Positions 9,904-20,162 are shown, counted from the first letter of the stretch. The stretch is DNA of 64,000 nucleotides from Draconibacterium sp. (GCA_016705335.1 JADIYN010000023.1:12792-76791); one strand, 5' to 3'. Numbers and translations are program-made. Notes: generated from the sequence alone by a model not told the origin.

Positions 9904-10023
9904 ATCTTTTTAATTTTATGTGATTTATACAATAATTTGCTAATGTAATACTTATCTTTTTTTGGTAAAAGGAAATCATATTTATTGTTTAATTGTTATA
10001 GAGAGTATAAAAGATAAAATATC

Positions 10024-10728
10024 ATGGGGAATTTATTGTTGAATTACCTGGAAAAAAGAGATGCAGCCAGAGAAGCCTTAAAAAATGCATCAAATTTGGG
10101 TGGCCCTGTAATTACCATTTCCCGGGAAGCTGGATGCAACGCGGTAGAATTGGCAGATTTAATTGCTACCCGGTTTAATACAAAAAATCCTAAATCAAAA
10201 TGGAAAGTTATTAGCAAAGAAATTTATCAGGAAACTGCTGAAGAATTGCAAATGGATCCAAAGGAAGTTTTTAAAGTTTTGCACAAATCGGAAAAATATG
10301 CTTTTGACAAAGTTCTAAAAGCTTTTAGCGATAAACATTACGTGAGCGAAGCCAAGATTGAAAAAACAATAAAGGAAGTTATTTTACATAACGCCATGGA
10401 TGGCCATTGTATAATGGTTGGACGTGCTGTAAACATTATTGCCAAAGACATAAAAAGAGCGCTGCATATTCGTCTTGTTGCTCCACTTGAATATCGGGTT
10501 TCTTCGATTATGCAGAGTAATCATTTGAATGAAGAAGAAGCCACCGAATATATCGATCGGATTGATAAGGAAAGAAAAGCACACAGAAAAACATTGTTGA
10601 AGGATAATCCGCAAAATAAATTGTACAATATAGCTTTTGACAGATCAGTTTTTACCGATGAAGAAATTGTGGATATCATAGAATTTAGTGCAATAAAAAA
10701 GGGATTGTTTAATAGGAATTCAGACTGA
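10024..10728 (+). CDS. Cytidylate kinase-like family protein, copy 1
   Basis: The 234-residue protein belongs to the cytidylate kinase-like P-loop family. A nucleotide-binding segment with the variant motif ITISREAGCNAVELA lies at about residues 28-45, and a second block GRAVNIIAKDIKRALHIRLVAPLEYR near 138-163 resembles the adenine/ribose side of NMP kinases. It is predicted to phosphorylate a nucleotide or related small molecule, but substrates of this family are not settled, and it is distinct from the housekeeping Cmk. The gene is followed after 213 bp by a clear paralogue in the same orientation. There is no signal peptide. The start is an ATG with no obvious Shine-Dalgarno sequence, which is usual in Bacteroidota. 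Confidence 0.8.
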   Translation: MGNLLLNYLEKRDAAREALKNASNLGGPVITISREAGCNAVELADLIATRFNTKNPKSKWKVISKEIYQETAEELQMDPKEVFKVLHKSEKYAFDKVLKAFSDKHYVSEAKIEKTIKEVILHNAMDGHCIMVGRAVNIIAKDIKRALHIRLVAPLEYRVSSIMQSNHLNEEEATEYIDRIDKERKAHRKTLLKDNPQNKLYNIAFDRSVFTDEEIVDIIEFSAIKKGLFNRNSD

Positions 10729-10941
10729 TTTATAATTTTTAGAAAGCACCTGGGCACTTTTCAGATTTATTAAAACAAGGACATTTCAGTGTACAACACT
10801 TTTAGAGGAATTGGAAAATATACTGACAACCTTTTAAAATTGTGGTAAATAATCTTACAACATTGTTTACTTACACTTTATGTTTCATAATATAAAACCT
10901 GTCTTTGATAATCTTCGTAAATAAAAGAAAAACTAAAAATC

Positions 10942-11679
10942 ATGAGCAATTTATTACTTTCATATTTAAACAAAAGGCTGACCGAAACAGAGGAAGTCAA
11001 AAAAAAGGCTGATTTGGTTGCCGGGCCTGTAATTACAATTTCCCGCGAGGTTGGCTGTAACGGGGTAAAACTGGCAAATCTGATTGTATCAAAGTTGAAC
11101 CATGAAAATCCGGATACAAATTGGAAAGTTATCAGTAAAGAAGTTTTTTATCAGAGTGCCAAAGAACTAAAAATGCACCCCGATGAAGTCAGAAAAACGT
11201 TGCAGCAAACGGAAAAATTTACTTTTGATGATATACTGAAAGCATTTAGCGATAAAAATTTCAAATCAGATATTACCATCAGGAAAACAATGAAAAGAGT
11301 TATCCGTCAGATTGCGGCTGATGGATACTGCATTATTGTTGGACGTGCCGGACGCGAAATAACAAAGAGTATTAAAAATTCACTGCATATCAGGCTGATA
11401 GCACCACTTGAATTCAGGATCAATACTATTATGAACAACAATCATTTAAACCGGGAAGAGGCAATTGATTTTATTGAAAAAGTGGAAAAAGAAAGGATAA
11501 ACTTCAGAAAAGCAATTTTGAAAGGCGATGTTTCGAACGAGTTATATGATTTAACAATAAACAGGGCAGCTTTTAGCGATGAAGAAATTATTGAACTGAT
11601 TGAATTTGTTGGGATGAAAAAGAATTTGTTTCACTATAATTTACCATCGTCTGCGACTTCAAATGTTAACAAGTCGTGA
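10942..11679 (+). CDS. Cytidylate kinase-like family protein, copy 2
   Basis: This 245-residue protein aligns along its length with the preceding gene: ITISREVGCNGVKLANLI at the P-loop end, WKVISKEVF, and GRAGREITKSIKNSLHIRLIAPLEFR in the middle. The two start with nearly the same residues (MGNLLLNYL and MSNLLLSYL), pointing to an ancient tandem duplication. Divergence at many positions argues against a recent copy or an assembly artefact. It should be a cytoplasmic P-loop phosphotransferase of unknown substrate. The C-terminus is about 11 residues longer than copy 1. A strong terminator follows at 11728. Confidence 0.8.
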   Translation: MSNLLLSYLNKRLTETEEVKKKADLVAGPVITISREVGCNGVKLANLIVSKLNHENPDTNWKVISKEVFYQSAKELKMHPDEVRKTLQQTEKFTFDDILKAFSDKNFKSDITIRKTMKRVIRQIAADGYCIIVGRAGREITKSIKNSLHIRLIAPLEFRINTIMNNNHLNREEAIDFIEKVEKERINFRKAILKGDVSNELYDLTINRAAFSDEEIIELIEFVGMKKNLFHYNLPSSATSNVNKS

Positions 11680-11727
11680 AAAAAAATAATCGGGCGACCA
11701 CTTTAATGACTTGAAATAACAGGTAAA

Positions 11728-11765
11728 AAAAATCACCGGTTTAATAATTTAAACCGGTGATTTTT
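11728..11765. terminator. Strong bidirectional terminator
   Basis: AATCACCGGTTT (11731-11742) and AAACCGGTGATT (11751-11762) form a perfect 12-bp stem flanked by an A run on the left and a T run on the right. It serves both the kinase-like gene on the plus strand and the convergent DUF1080 gene. Confidence 0.88.
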
Positions 11766-11768
11766 AGA

Positions 11769-13250
11769 TTAATAACAAACCAATTTAACCAGTAATTTTT
11801 GACGGTATACCTTTACATTTACCGGTTTTAAACTGTCAGGTTTAATTTCGAACATATCGTTTGGTGTGAGTCCACATTCTTCAATCATTTGTATGCAATA
11901 CTCCAGTTTTCCCAAATCATTTCCAGTGTTGTTTGTACCAAAAGAAAATTTTACGCCGGCTTCTTTTGCCATTTTAATCATTTCGGCTTTTGGCACTTTG
12001 TACCGGGCATTTATTTCGAGGGCGATATTATTATCTGCCAATACTTTAATTACTTTTTCCATTCGCTCTTTTGTCCACAATGCATCATAATCATCCATTA
12101 ATTGTGCAGGCAAAACAGTTGGATTTACATAAATATCAACAGGTTCCTGCGAAAAAATGGCTTCAATTTTTCCAACCATCTGATCCATAAATTGTTCCTT
12201 ATCATCAACCCAAACTTCTTCAGGAATCCAAATGCGATTGCGACGTCCTTTTGAATCGGTAAATGTCATTGCATCAGTAAAAACATAGTCGAACTTTGCC
12301 ACAGCTTCAGGCGAAAACAGGGTAACCCATTCACGGCCTTCGGCTTGCATACCTTTAAATGTTGGGCTTCCTTTCACAACTTCCATATATGCGTACAAAG
12401 TGGAGTCGTTTGTTACAGGAAAGTGCAAACCGCAATTGGGTGCCACACCGTAGTTTATTCCTAATTTTTGCGAATTCTGTAAAATACTGTCAATGGTTAA
12501 AGTTCCTTTTAAATGAACGTGGTAATCAACCAGCGGAAATCCTGATTTCATCAGTTTGGTAACAGTGGAGTCCCAGTTTTCATCAGTAGAATTTAATTTT
12601 TCACCCGCGGGCAAATTTCTGACCTTTATATTTCTGAAATAAGTTGTACTTCCCGGATCGTGAGCCTGCAAAGCAAATGTGCCTGTACCTAATCTGCAAT
12701 CCTCTCCTCCATCCCATCGCCATGGATTTTCGGGTTGAACATATTCATTCACTTTAATATCATTTACAAAAATCTCAACGAAATTTTCGACCACTTTAAT
12801 ACGCATTTTAAACCATTCATTGTCGGTTGCCAATGGGAAATAAATATTTCTTACATTGTAAATGCTGGCGGTTTTTCGCCGTTCCGGATTTTTTTCTGAC
12901 CCTCGGTAAGAGTTGTTAACCTGGATTTCGTAACCCTGTGAAGGCCAACCATCTTTTTGGTATTTTGAACAGATAAAAATCCCTGAATTTGAGTGTTCCA
13001 AAGTTTTAACTTCGGTTTCAAACTCAAAGTTTTTGAATTCGCCCTCATAAAAAAGGTGACTGCGCTCGCCGCTGCATTTTATTGCGCCATCTTCAACCGA
13101 AATGCTTTCCTGATTTTCAGTGGCTTTTTTCCAGCCATCAAGGTTTTCGCCATTAAAAATAGTTTGCCATTCGGTGTTGATTGTTTTTGGCTGGCACGAA
13201 ATCAGTATTGAAATTGCTGCCAACAGAAAAATTGATGAAATTTGTTTCAT
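11769..13250 (-). CDS. DUF1080 (3-keto-disaccharide hydrolase fold) lipoprotein fused to a PHP-like domain
   Basis: The 493-residue protein begins with a lipoprotein signal whose lipobox ends at Cys19 (ISILISC), so it should be anchored on the periplasmic or outer face of a membrane. Residues about 27-215 form a DUF1080 concanavalin-like domain (TIFNGENLDGWKK, NSGIFICSKY, FRNIKVRNLP), a family linked to 3-keto-glycoside hydrolysis. Residues about 235-480 resemble a PHP-type metal hydrolase: VDYHVHLKG supplies the first His pair, NIALEINARYKVP the middle motif and FSFGTNNTGN the later one. The pairing suggests a sugar-derivative hydrolase with a second phosphoesterase-like activity; the substrate is unknown. 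An MFS carrier lies 46 bp upstream on the same strand and may import the product. Confidence 0.8.
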   Translation of the reverse strand: MKQISSIFLLAAISILISCQPKTINTEWQTIFNGENLDGWKKATENQESISVEDGAIKCSGERSHLFYEGEFKNFEFETEVKTLEHSNSGIFICSKYQKDGWPSQGYEIQVNNSYRGSEKNPERRKTASIYNVRNIYFPLATDNEWFKMRIKVVENFVEIFVNDIKVNEYVQPENPWRWDGGEDCRLGTGTFALQAHDPGSTTYFRNIKVRNLPAGEKLNSTDENWDSTVTKLMKSGFPLVDYHVHLKGTLTIDSILQNSQKLGINYGVAPNCGLHFPVTNDSTLYAYMEVVKGSPTFKGMQAEGREWVTLFSPEAVAKFDYVFTDAMTFTDSKGRRNRIWIPEEVWVDDKEQFMDQMVGKIEAIFSQEPVDIYVNPTVLPAQLMDDYDALWTKERMEKVIKVLADNNIALEINARYKVPKAEMIKMAKEAGVKFSFGTNNTGNDLGKLEYCIQMIEECGLTPNDMFEIKPDSLKPVNVKVYRQKLLVKLVCY

Positions 13251-13296
13251 TATTATCAGGTTTAGAATTTATTATTCGAATCAAAACTAAGGAAAT

Positions 13297-14612
13297 TTAT
13301 TGAGAACTTTCAAATTTGTATTGTGGGTTGTCGGCTTTAAAACTAAAAAATACGATTGTCACAACAATAGCTACCAAACCAAAAATTGCATAGCTGTAAC
13401 TACCCAGTTTAGTGGCCGAAAGACTGAATAAAGTAGGACCAAGTGCACTTGCAAAAACTATGATTGCCATAACAAATCCGGTTATTTTCCCCAGGTTTTC
13501 TCTGCCATAAAAACGTGGCCAGGTAACGGCCATCAAAACATTGTATAAGCCACTAACCAAGCCGTTCCCGATAATATATCCGTAATAAAAAATACTGTCG
13601 TTTAAAAAAGCAAGGCTCAAAAGTGCGGCTACCTGCCCAACCAACATAATTATCAATAAAAACTTTAACCTGATTTTGTCGCTTATATAACCGCCAACCA
13701 ATGAAACTAAAACTGATATTACAGATACCGGAATAAACACGGACAACGCTTTTTCACGCCCCATTCCGGCATGTTCAAAAATTGAAACAAGATGAAATGT
13801 AAAACCTGTAATATAAAGGGCATACATAGCTAGTGTAAATGAAAACAACCAAAAAGTCAATGTTTTGCGGGCTTCGGTCAATGTGAACTGTTTGAATGGT
13901 TTAATAATCACATTTTTCTCCTTGTTACCATGTATTTCTCCATCGGGAATCATTCCCAAATCCTCGGGATTATCGCGATAAAAAAAGAAAACGAACAATG
14001 TAAAAAACACACCAATCCCGACAGCCATAATTATCCATGCCCATCGCCATGAAGTTTCCTGAATAAATGTGTCGAAAGTTAGCGGTGCCATTGAAAACCA
14101 AAAGCCACAAAAACTGATGAAATCCCGTTGACAAGTCCACGGCGGGCAATAAACCATTTCATCAGCATGTTTCGCGAAACCATTGTTAATACTCCCTGAC
14201 CGGAAAAACGCAGGGCAAAAAACAGAAACATTAAAACCGCCATTGAAAGCGGGATATAAACTGTTGATGAGCCATCTTTAACAAAAAGATGTATAATCCT
14301 GTCGGATTGACTGAGCAAAATCAAAACAAAACCAAGCGTCACGGAGATTATCATTCCAACCCAACGGGCACCGTATTTATCATACATTTTACCGGCATAA
14401 GTCAAAAGCATTGAACTTGCAATTGTTCCAATCATGTATGCGATACTAAGCTGATTTCGGCTAATGTGAATATTTTCGAGTAAATAGTCAGTAAACGTGG
14501 CAATTCCCATTGTTTGTCCGGGGGCACTTGCCAAAACACCAACAGTAACAGCAAATAAAATTACCCAACCATAAAAAGAACGGGATTTTTTCGGGCTTAA
14601 TCGGAAAATCAT
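13297..14612 (-). CDS. MFS transporter, frame broken at 14094-14097
   Basis: Two overlapping frames give one 12-helix major facilitator protein of about 438 residues. The N-terminal half (14612 to about 14095) starts MIFRLSPKKSRSFYGWVILF and contains GKMYDKYGARWVG, the conserved loop after helix 2. The C-terminal half (to 13297) contains GGYISDKIRLKF, the equivalent loop of the second bundle. Adding one T to the sense-strand TTTT run gives VAFGFSMAPLTFD and restores a single frame, so a consensus error is likely. The FYGW start resembles oxalate/formate or monocarboxylate carriers, but substrate cannot be assigned. It precedes the DUF1080-PHP gene by 46 bp and is probably cotranscribed with it. 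Confidence 0.8.
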
Positions 14613-14790
14613 TCCACCGTTGTTTAATATTCATTTAACAACTTTTTCACAAAGCTAGCTGAACTGTCCTGGATTTATGCAATGTATGTTCGTACAAACT
14701 TAAAAGTAAGAAATGGTTAATGTGAAAGAAAATATTTGAAGCCAAGAAGTTAAATGAAAATTAAAGTATTCAGTAAATTATAAAACAGAA

Positions 14791-16479
14791 TTAATCTATC
14801 GAATCAACAATCGACATGGTTACATCGTAAATATAGTCGCCAATTTTCTCCGATTCAGAAAAAATATCTTTGTATAAAGTTCCTATTTGATAAGGATAAA
14901 TTTCATTTTCAATATCGTGCACATGTTGACTGCGAAGTTTGTTTCTGAATTCATTTATTTTCTTTTCAATCGTTTCAGTAACTTTCCTGTCAACCTCTTT
15001 GTAATTTTTATTTAGATTTTCAATCATAACATCCAATGCTTTTTCAACCAGAGAAAACATTTCAATGATATTCTCTTTCATTTCAGGTGTCAGATTTTTG
15101 TCTTGGTCGCGGGCACGCAACATAGCACGGGCAATATTTAAACATGAATCGCCAACGCTTTCAATCTCATCAATTATGCGAAGCATGGCACTAATTCCTT
15201 TTGATGATTCTTTACTAAGCTCCCCTTCCGCAACTTTAGTTAAATACCTTGCAATCGACACTTCCATTTCATCGCTTTTATTTTCGCCAATTTCAATTTT
15301 ATCAAATTGTTTTTGAAATTTGCGGTCGTTATCTTCATCGAGCATATTTTTCAGCCTGTTGAAAAGTTTTTTTGTTTGCTGGGCGTACAAAATAATTTCT
15401 TTTTTAGCCTGAAGTATAGATAATTCGCTTGTGCTGAGCATCCCAAACTTAATATATTTCAGTTTAAACTCCTGGTCTTCTTCCTTTTCCGGTACAATTT
15501 TTTGAACCAGAATTACTAAATACTTTATAAACCAAATCTGAATCAATACATTAAAAAGGTTAAATAAGGTATGAAAGAAAGATAGAGCAATCGGGACAGA
15601 GCCTGCATCAGTAAATGCTGAATTTCCGGAAACCTGCACAGTTAAAAAATCAACCCCTTTTAAAAAATAGGGAAGCACGGAAATAACCCATATAACACCA
15701 AAAACATTAAACAAAAAATGAAGCCGTGCAGCTCGTTTTGCTGAGGCATTGGCAACCATTGCCGCAAGATTGGCAGTAATTGTGGTTCCAATATTTTCGC
15801 CAAGCACCATTGCTGCAGCACTTTCAAAACTAATCCATCCGTTGTTGCACATCACAAGCGTTAAAGCCATTGTAGCGCTTGATGATTGTATTACAACTGT
15901 TAACAAAGTTCCTATTAAAAGAAAAATTAATGTGGAACCAAAACCCATTCCTGTAAAATTTTTCAGGAACTCAAGCATTTCCGGGTTTTCACCAATATTT
16001 GGCACACTCGATTTTAAACTTTCTAAACCTATAAACAACAACGCAAAACCAACCAGAACTTCGCCCCACGACTGATTTTTTGTTTTTTTAGAGAAAATTA
16101 ATGGAAACCCAATTCCAATTATCGGATATGCCAAAAAGCTCATTTTCACTTTAAAACCCAACAGTGCAATAATCCAGGCAGTAACCGTTGTTCCAATATT
16201 TGCACCCATTATAACGCCTGCAGATTCGGTAAGAGTGAGTAAACCAGCGTTTACGAAACTTACAATCATTACAGTTGTTGCGCTTGACGATTGAATGATC
16301 GCTGTTATGGATAATCCTGTTATTACACCAGTAACACGGTTAGAAGTCATGACAGCTAAAAAATTTCTTAGCTTGCTGCCTGCTACTTTCTGAAGTGCTT
16401 CGCTCATAAGTTTCATTCCATAAAGGAATAATCCCAGGGCACCGATTAAGGTCAGAAAGTCAAGTATGGTATAATTCAT
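14791..16479 (-). CDS. Na/Pi cotransporter family protein with PhoU-like tail
   Basis: The 562-residue inner-membrane protein has two inverted Na/Pi-cotransporter repeats, each marked by a QSSSAT motif (IIQSSSATTVMIV near residue 63 and VIQSSSATMALTL near 197), and GANIGTT and GENIGTT after them. About eight to nine helices cover residues 1-330. The C-terminal 200 residues are helical and soluble, resembling PhoU (IDEIESVGDSCLNIAR). The family carries out sodium-coupled phosphate movement, and the PhoU-like tail probably gates it. Length matches the NptA/YjbB-type two-part proteins. It stands alone, with 178 bp upstream of it before the next transcribed region on the left and 263 bp on the right. 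Confidence 0.9.
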   Translation of the reverse strand: MNYTILDFLTLIGALGLFLYGMKLMSEALQKVAGSKLRNFLAVMTSNRVTGVITGLSITAIIQSSSATTVMIVSFVNAGLLTLTESAGVIMGANIGTTVTAWIIALLGFKVKMSFLAYPIIGIGFPLIFSKKTKNQSWGEVLVGFALLFIGLESLKSSVPNIGENPEMLEFLKNFTGMGFGSTLIFLLIGTLLTVVIQSSSATMALTLVMCNNGWISFESAAAMVLGENIGTTITANLAAMVANASAKRAARLHFLFNVFGVIWVISVLPYFLKGVDFLTVQVSGNSAFTDAGSVPIALSFFHTLFNLFNVLIQIWFIKYLVILVQKIVPEKEEDQEFKLKYIKFGMLSTSELSILQAKKEIILYAQQTKKLFNRLKNMLDEDNDRKFQKQFDKIEIGENKSDEMEVSIARYLTKVAEGELSKESSKGISAMLRIIDEIESVGDSCLNIARAMLRARDQDKNLTPEMKENIIEMFSLVEKALDVMIENLNKNYKEVDRKVTETIEKKINEFRNKLRSQHVHDIENEIYPYQIGTLYKDIFSESEKIGDYIYDVTMSIVDSID

Positions 16480-16742
16480 TTTTTGGTTTTTGCATGGCTA
16501 AAATAACTATTATTGGAAATATTGAAAGGAAAATATCAGAGCTATACAAAATTGCTTACTTGAAAAATTATTATAACCATTTAAATTCAACGGTTTAACA
16601 GCTGGTATTAATATTGATTTTCTTTTAATCAAAAACCGGATTTAAACGGATTATTATATAAGTCACAATATTTGTTTTTTAAATAATGAATGAATATTAA
16701 CTAATCGGTTATTTTTAAAACTGATTTACAAAACCTGGAAAC

Positions 16743-17108
16743 TTACTTCCTTATTTTGTGAACTTCAGACCCGTGAAGGTGTCCTTCTTCAGCTGCCTGT
16801 TCCAAAATCTTTTTATATTGATCGGGAGTAATTTTTTCGGCTTTGTAACCGCTTTTTTCAATTGCCCTGACAAATCCTTCATCACTGTTTTTACCATCTT
16901 TATATTCAACATAAATGGTATTTGTTATATGGTCAACTTTCAGGTCTTTAACGCCTTTTTCAAATTTAAGATTTTCAGTAAGTGTTTTTTCACAGTTCGC
17001 ACAATCCATATCCGATTTAAAACAAACCACTTTATTTTCAGCCTTTTGGGCAAACGAAATAACTGTTATTCCAAAGAAAAAAACGAAGATAACTGCTAAC
17101 TCTTTCAT
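16743..17108 (-). CDS. Periplasmic heavy-metal-associated (HMA) domain protein
   Basis: The 121-residue protein has a signal peptide (FFFGITVISFAQ, cleavage after about residue 20) and one HMA domain. The metal site is the CANC pair in DMDCANCEKTLTENL at about residues 34-38, followed by the usual beta strand ENLKFEKGVKDLKVDH and GFVRAIEKSGYKAE. HMA domains bind Cu(I) or other soft metals. The C-terminal tail carries three His residues (EEGHLHGSEVHK) that could add metal binding. It is the last gene of a three-gene operon behind a TonB receptor (16 bp gap) and a Cys/His-rich HYC_CC_PP protein, suggesting a periplasmic metal carrier for the receptor system. Confidence 0.88.
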   Translation of the reverse strand: MKELAVIFVFFFGITVISFAQKAENKVVCFKSDMDCANCEKTLTENLKFEKGVKDLKVDHITNTIYVEYKDGKNSDEGFVRAIEKSGYKAEKITPDQYKKILEQAAEEGHLHGSEVHKIRK

Positions 17109-17124
17109 AGTATTTATTTTTTAA

Positions 17125-19349
17125 TTATTTGTAATTCAATTGAAAACGGACGCCAAGATAAATTTTACGGCCAACAACCGGCCCCCAGATATTTGTTGCA
17201 TCAAAACTTTGACCGAATGGATTTTCAGCACCCTCAATTGGGTTTGGTTGAGTAAAGTCTGTTATATTCTCGGCACCCAAATAAATACTCCAGTACCTGA
17301 AATATTTTGTCACCTGTGCATTCATGACTGTGTATGGTTGAAATTCGTACAAATTATCTGAATTTGTAACAGAACTTTGCCAGCCATCAAAATCAGGACG
17401 TGGAATTCTGCCACCACCATTAAACTGAGCCGTGTAATCAAACATCCATTTTTTCAGATTTGTTGAATAATTCAGGTTTATTAACCCTTTGTAACGGCTT
17501 GTTAAAGGCATTTCTTTTAATACCCCGGCAATTGTTTGTTTTGTGTCGTTTATACGATATGCCAACAACAAATCAAGCCTTTCGACTGGCTGATACCGGA
17601 CATCGAATTGCATGCTGTTCGCATACGATTTTCCTGATAAAGGAGATAGAATGACGTGTGTTGAAGATGACTCACGATCAACTATCAATTGCGACTGAAA
17701 ATCGGTGCGAAAAAACTCTGTGTTAATTTGCAAGTCACGTCCCCAAAGTGTGTAATCCTGAACAACGCTAAGCCCATAATTCCATGCTTCTTCAAACATA
17801 TTTTTATCTTGCCAGGCCAGTTGCCTGTAACTTGCCAGCAGATAGTTGTTTTCGGTTATAACATTTGCCGTGCGGTAACCTTTACCGGCGTTTGCCCTAA
17901 AAGTAACATGTCCGTTGAGTTTATACCTGAAATGCATTCGTGGTGTAATAAAAGTTCCGAATAAATTATGTGAATCAGCACGGATTCCTGCCATTAAAGT
18001 CATGTTTTCAATGGGCTTGAAGGTGTATTCAGCAAATACTCCCGGCACGTTTTCAACACGGTCAAGGTTGATTCCGTACAAACTTTCGTCGATTTTGTCG
18101 TGAATAAAACTTACTCCGGTATTTAATGAATGAATTGCATTTTCATCAAGATCGCGGGTTAAAATTATACTCCCGTAAAACCTTGATTCCGAAGCATCGT
18201 AATCGGTTAATCCATAAAACGAATTGGTTTTATGTCCCGTAAAATTGGTTAAAATGGCAAGTGCAGTTCGTTGATCTTTCGATACGATACCTGATTTTAA
18301 AAACCCGATAACTCTATTGGTTTTTATGCTTATTCCATAAGGATTCGAAACAGTTGGAGTCATCCCGTCCTCAAAACCAACTTGCCCTCCCAGCCTGTCT
18401 TCAGCAAGAATATTAACACCAGCCTGTGTCATAAAACCCTTGTAATTTGTGAATTTCCAACGGTTTGAAATTTGAAATTGCTTTGTGAGCGGATCATCCA
18501 GAAAGCCATCTCCATTGTCGTCTATCCGATTAGATAAACCTGAAGCATGAACAAGCAGAGCAGTTGAAAGCATATCTTTATATACTTTCAAATTTGTGTT
18601 ACCGTTAAACTCCCATTTTTGATGCTCATTTACATAAGCATTCAAAAACAATTTTTCACCGGAATCGGGTTTTTTTATTTCCGCATTTATCTGTCCTGCA
18701 ATCGATTCGTAGCCACTCACAACTGAAGAAGCACCTTTCGAAACCTGAATTGATTCCATCCAGGGGCCGGGAATGTAATTTAAGCCAAAAGTTGTAGCCA
18801 ACCCGCGCAAATCAGGAAGATTTTCAACCTGCAATTGCGAATATATACCATCGAGTCCAAGCAACCTGATTTGTTTTGCTCCAGTTACCGCATCGCTGTA
18901 ACTCACATCAACCGATGGATTTGTTTCAAAACTTTCGGCTAAATTACAGCAAGCAGCTTTATGCAGTTCGGCACCACCAATCCTCTCGGTATGAATGGTT
19001 TCCATTGCCGAAAGATAAGTTCCACGGTCTTTTTTGGTAACTGTAACTTCTTCAATTTCGAGATTGGGTTCCAAGACAACTTCAAGAAAAGTTAGATTTT
19101 CAACATGCACGACCTTAGTTTCGTAACCCACAAAACTGAATACCAACATATGCTGTTCGTTTCCTTTTTTTATTTCAAAATTTCCATTGTTTTCAGAAAC
19201 AGTGCCACTTTTTGTTCCCTGCCAATAAATGTTAACTCCGGGTAATGTAATTTTCGCTACTTTATCGTTTCCAAAAACAACTCCTTTTATATTTTCAGCA
19301 AAAGAAACAATAGGAAACAGTATTAAAATAAAAATTAAAATTTTCTCAT
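17125..19349 (-). CDS. TonB-dependent receptor with carboxypeptidase-regulatory N-domain, likely metal-linked
   Basis: The outer-membrane receptor is about 741 residues. An ATG at 19349 starts a signal peptide (MRKILIFILILFPIVSFA) once one A is added at the sense A run (19341-19344); as written the frame opens only downstream, so the start is hidden by a one-base deletion. A carboxypeptidase-D-regulatory-like beta domain (GVVFGNDK to FSFVGYETKVV) precedes the plug, which carries VSKGASSVVSGYESIAGQ. The rest is a beta-barrel ending in ...GRKIYLGVRFQLNYK with a terminal aromatic pattern. A CC pair in ELHKAACCNLAES near the plug start fits metal-associated receptors. The flanking HYC_CC_PP and HMA genes support transport of copper or a similar metal or its complex; the substrate is inferred only. 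Confidence 0.85.
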
Positions 19350-19417
19350 TTCTTAAAAATTAGTAGATAATAAAACTGTCAATCACCTGTAAAAAAGGTA
19401 ACTGAATCAACTAAAAT

Positions 19418-19906
19418 CTAAGCTGAGAGTGGAATTTTAAGTTGGTTAAAGCTGATTAATAAAAACTTTGATGATTTAATATTTGGAGGAAGTTCAAAAC
19501 GAATATTATGCGTTTCTGCTTTTAATATTGGTTCAACACAATATATAATTACAGTAGAAAAAATATCAGTAATTTTTACACCTGGAGCTCTTTCAAAACT
19601 GACTTCATCTTGTGTAAAATCATTACTTAATTTAAAAAATCTGACTTCCGGCGATGCACAGCCACAATCATGAATTTGATGAGAACACTCGTGACATAAA
19701 CTTTCACTTGTTGATTTCTCTATTCCAAATGTATCGTGTGTATGATGAACATGAAAATTTTCATCGCAGGTTTCGGGTTTCACATAAATGCCAACCTGCT
19801 CATCTCCAGTACATGTACAATGTGTTTTGTAAATAAAAATACCTGTTGAGGAAACGATAAAAATCATTGCCAGAAACACAGATAATATTTGAATTAACCT
19901 TTTCAC
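19418..19906 (-). CDS. HYC_CC_PP family Cys/His-rich envelope protein
   Basis: The 162-residue protein starts at GTG 19906 and has an N-terminal hydrophobic segment (residues 4-26) acting as signal peptide or anchor. The following region is rich in Cys and His: THCTCTG, VHHTHDTF and CHECSHQIHDCGC, about ten potential soft-metal ligands. A Pro-Pro pair occurs near the C-terminus (ELPPNIK). This pattern fits the HYC_CC_PP family of Bacteroidota, which is often found beside TonB receptors and HMA proteins; function is not established. It is the first gene of the operon, 68 bp ahead of the receptor. A TATATTTG box ends only four bases before the GTG, so the mRNA may be leaderless. Confidence 0.75.
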   Translation of the reverse strand: MKRLIQILSVFLAMIFIVSSTGIFIYKTHCTCTGDEQVGIYVKPETCDENFHVHHTHDTFGIEKSTSESLCHECSHQIHDCGCASPEVRFFKLSNDFTQDEVSFERAPGVKITDIFSTVIIYCVEPILKAETHNIRFELPPNIKSSKFLLISFNQLKIPLSA

Positions 19907-19910
19907 TCTG

Positions 19911-19918
19911 CAAATATA
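19911..19918 (-). promoter_or_regulatory. Candidate -7 box of the metal operon promoter
   Basis: TATATTTG on the minus strand exactly matches TAnnTTTG. It ends four bases before the GTG start of the HYC_CC_PP gene, implying a leaderless or nearly leaderless transcript. No clear -33 TTG lies about 19 bases upstream. Confidence 0.4.
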
Positions 19919-20162
19919 ACAAATAAAAAAGTTTAGGTTTTGTTATTGAATTGTTAAAGGAATTGAATTAAGCAGAGGTTCAAAAAACTGAGAAGCTCTC
20001 AGCTTTTGGGAAGTAGAAAATAGGTAAACTAAACATAATAATTCAGGCTTAAACAATGAATATTAAAATTAAATATCCAGTAAATTTAACATTGTAATCA
20101 GGTCTTATAATCAATAGAAATAAAAACGCTTTTTGCTTAGGAAACCTTAAAATTTCACAGCC

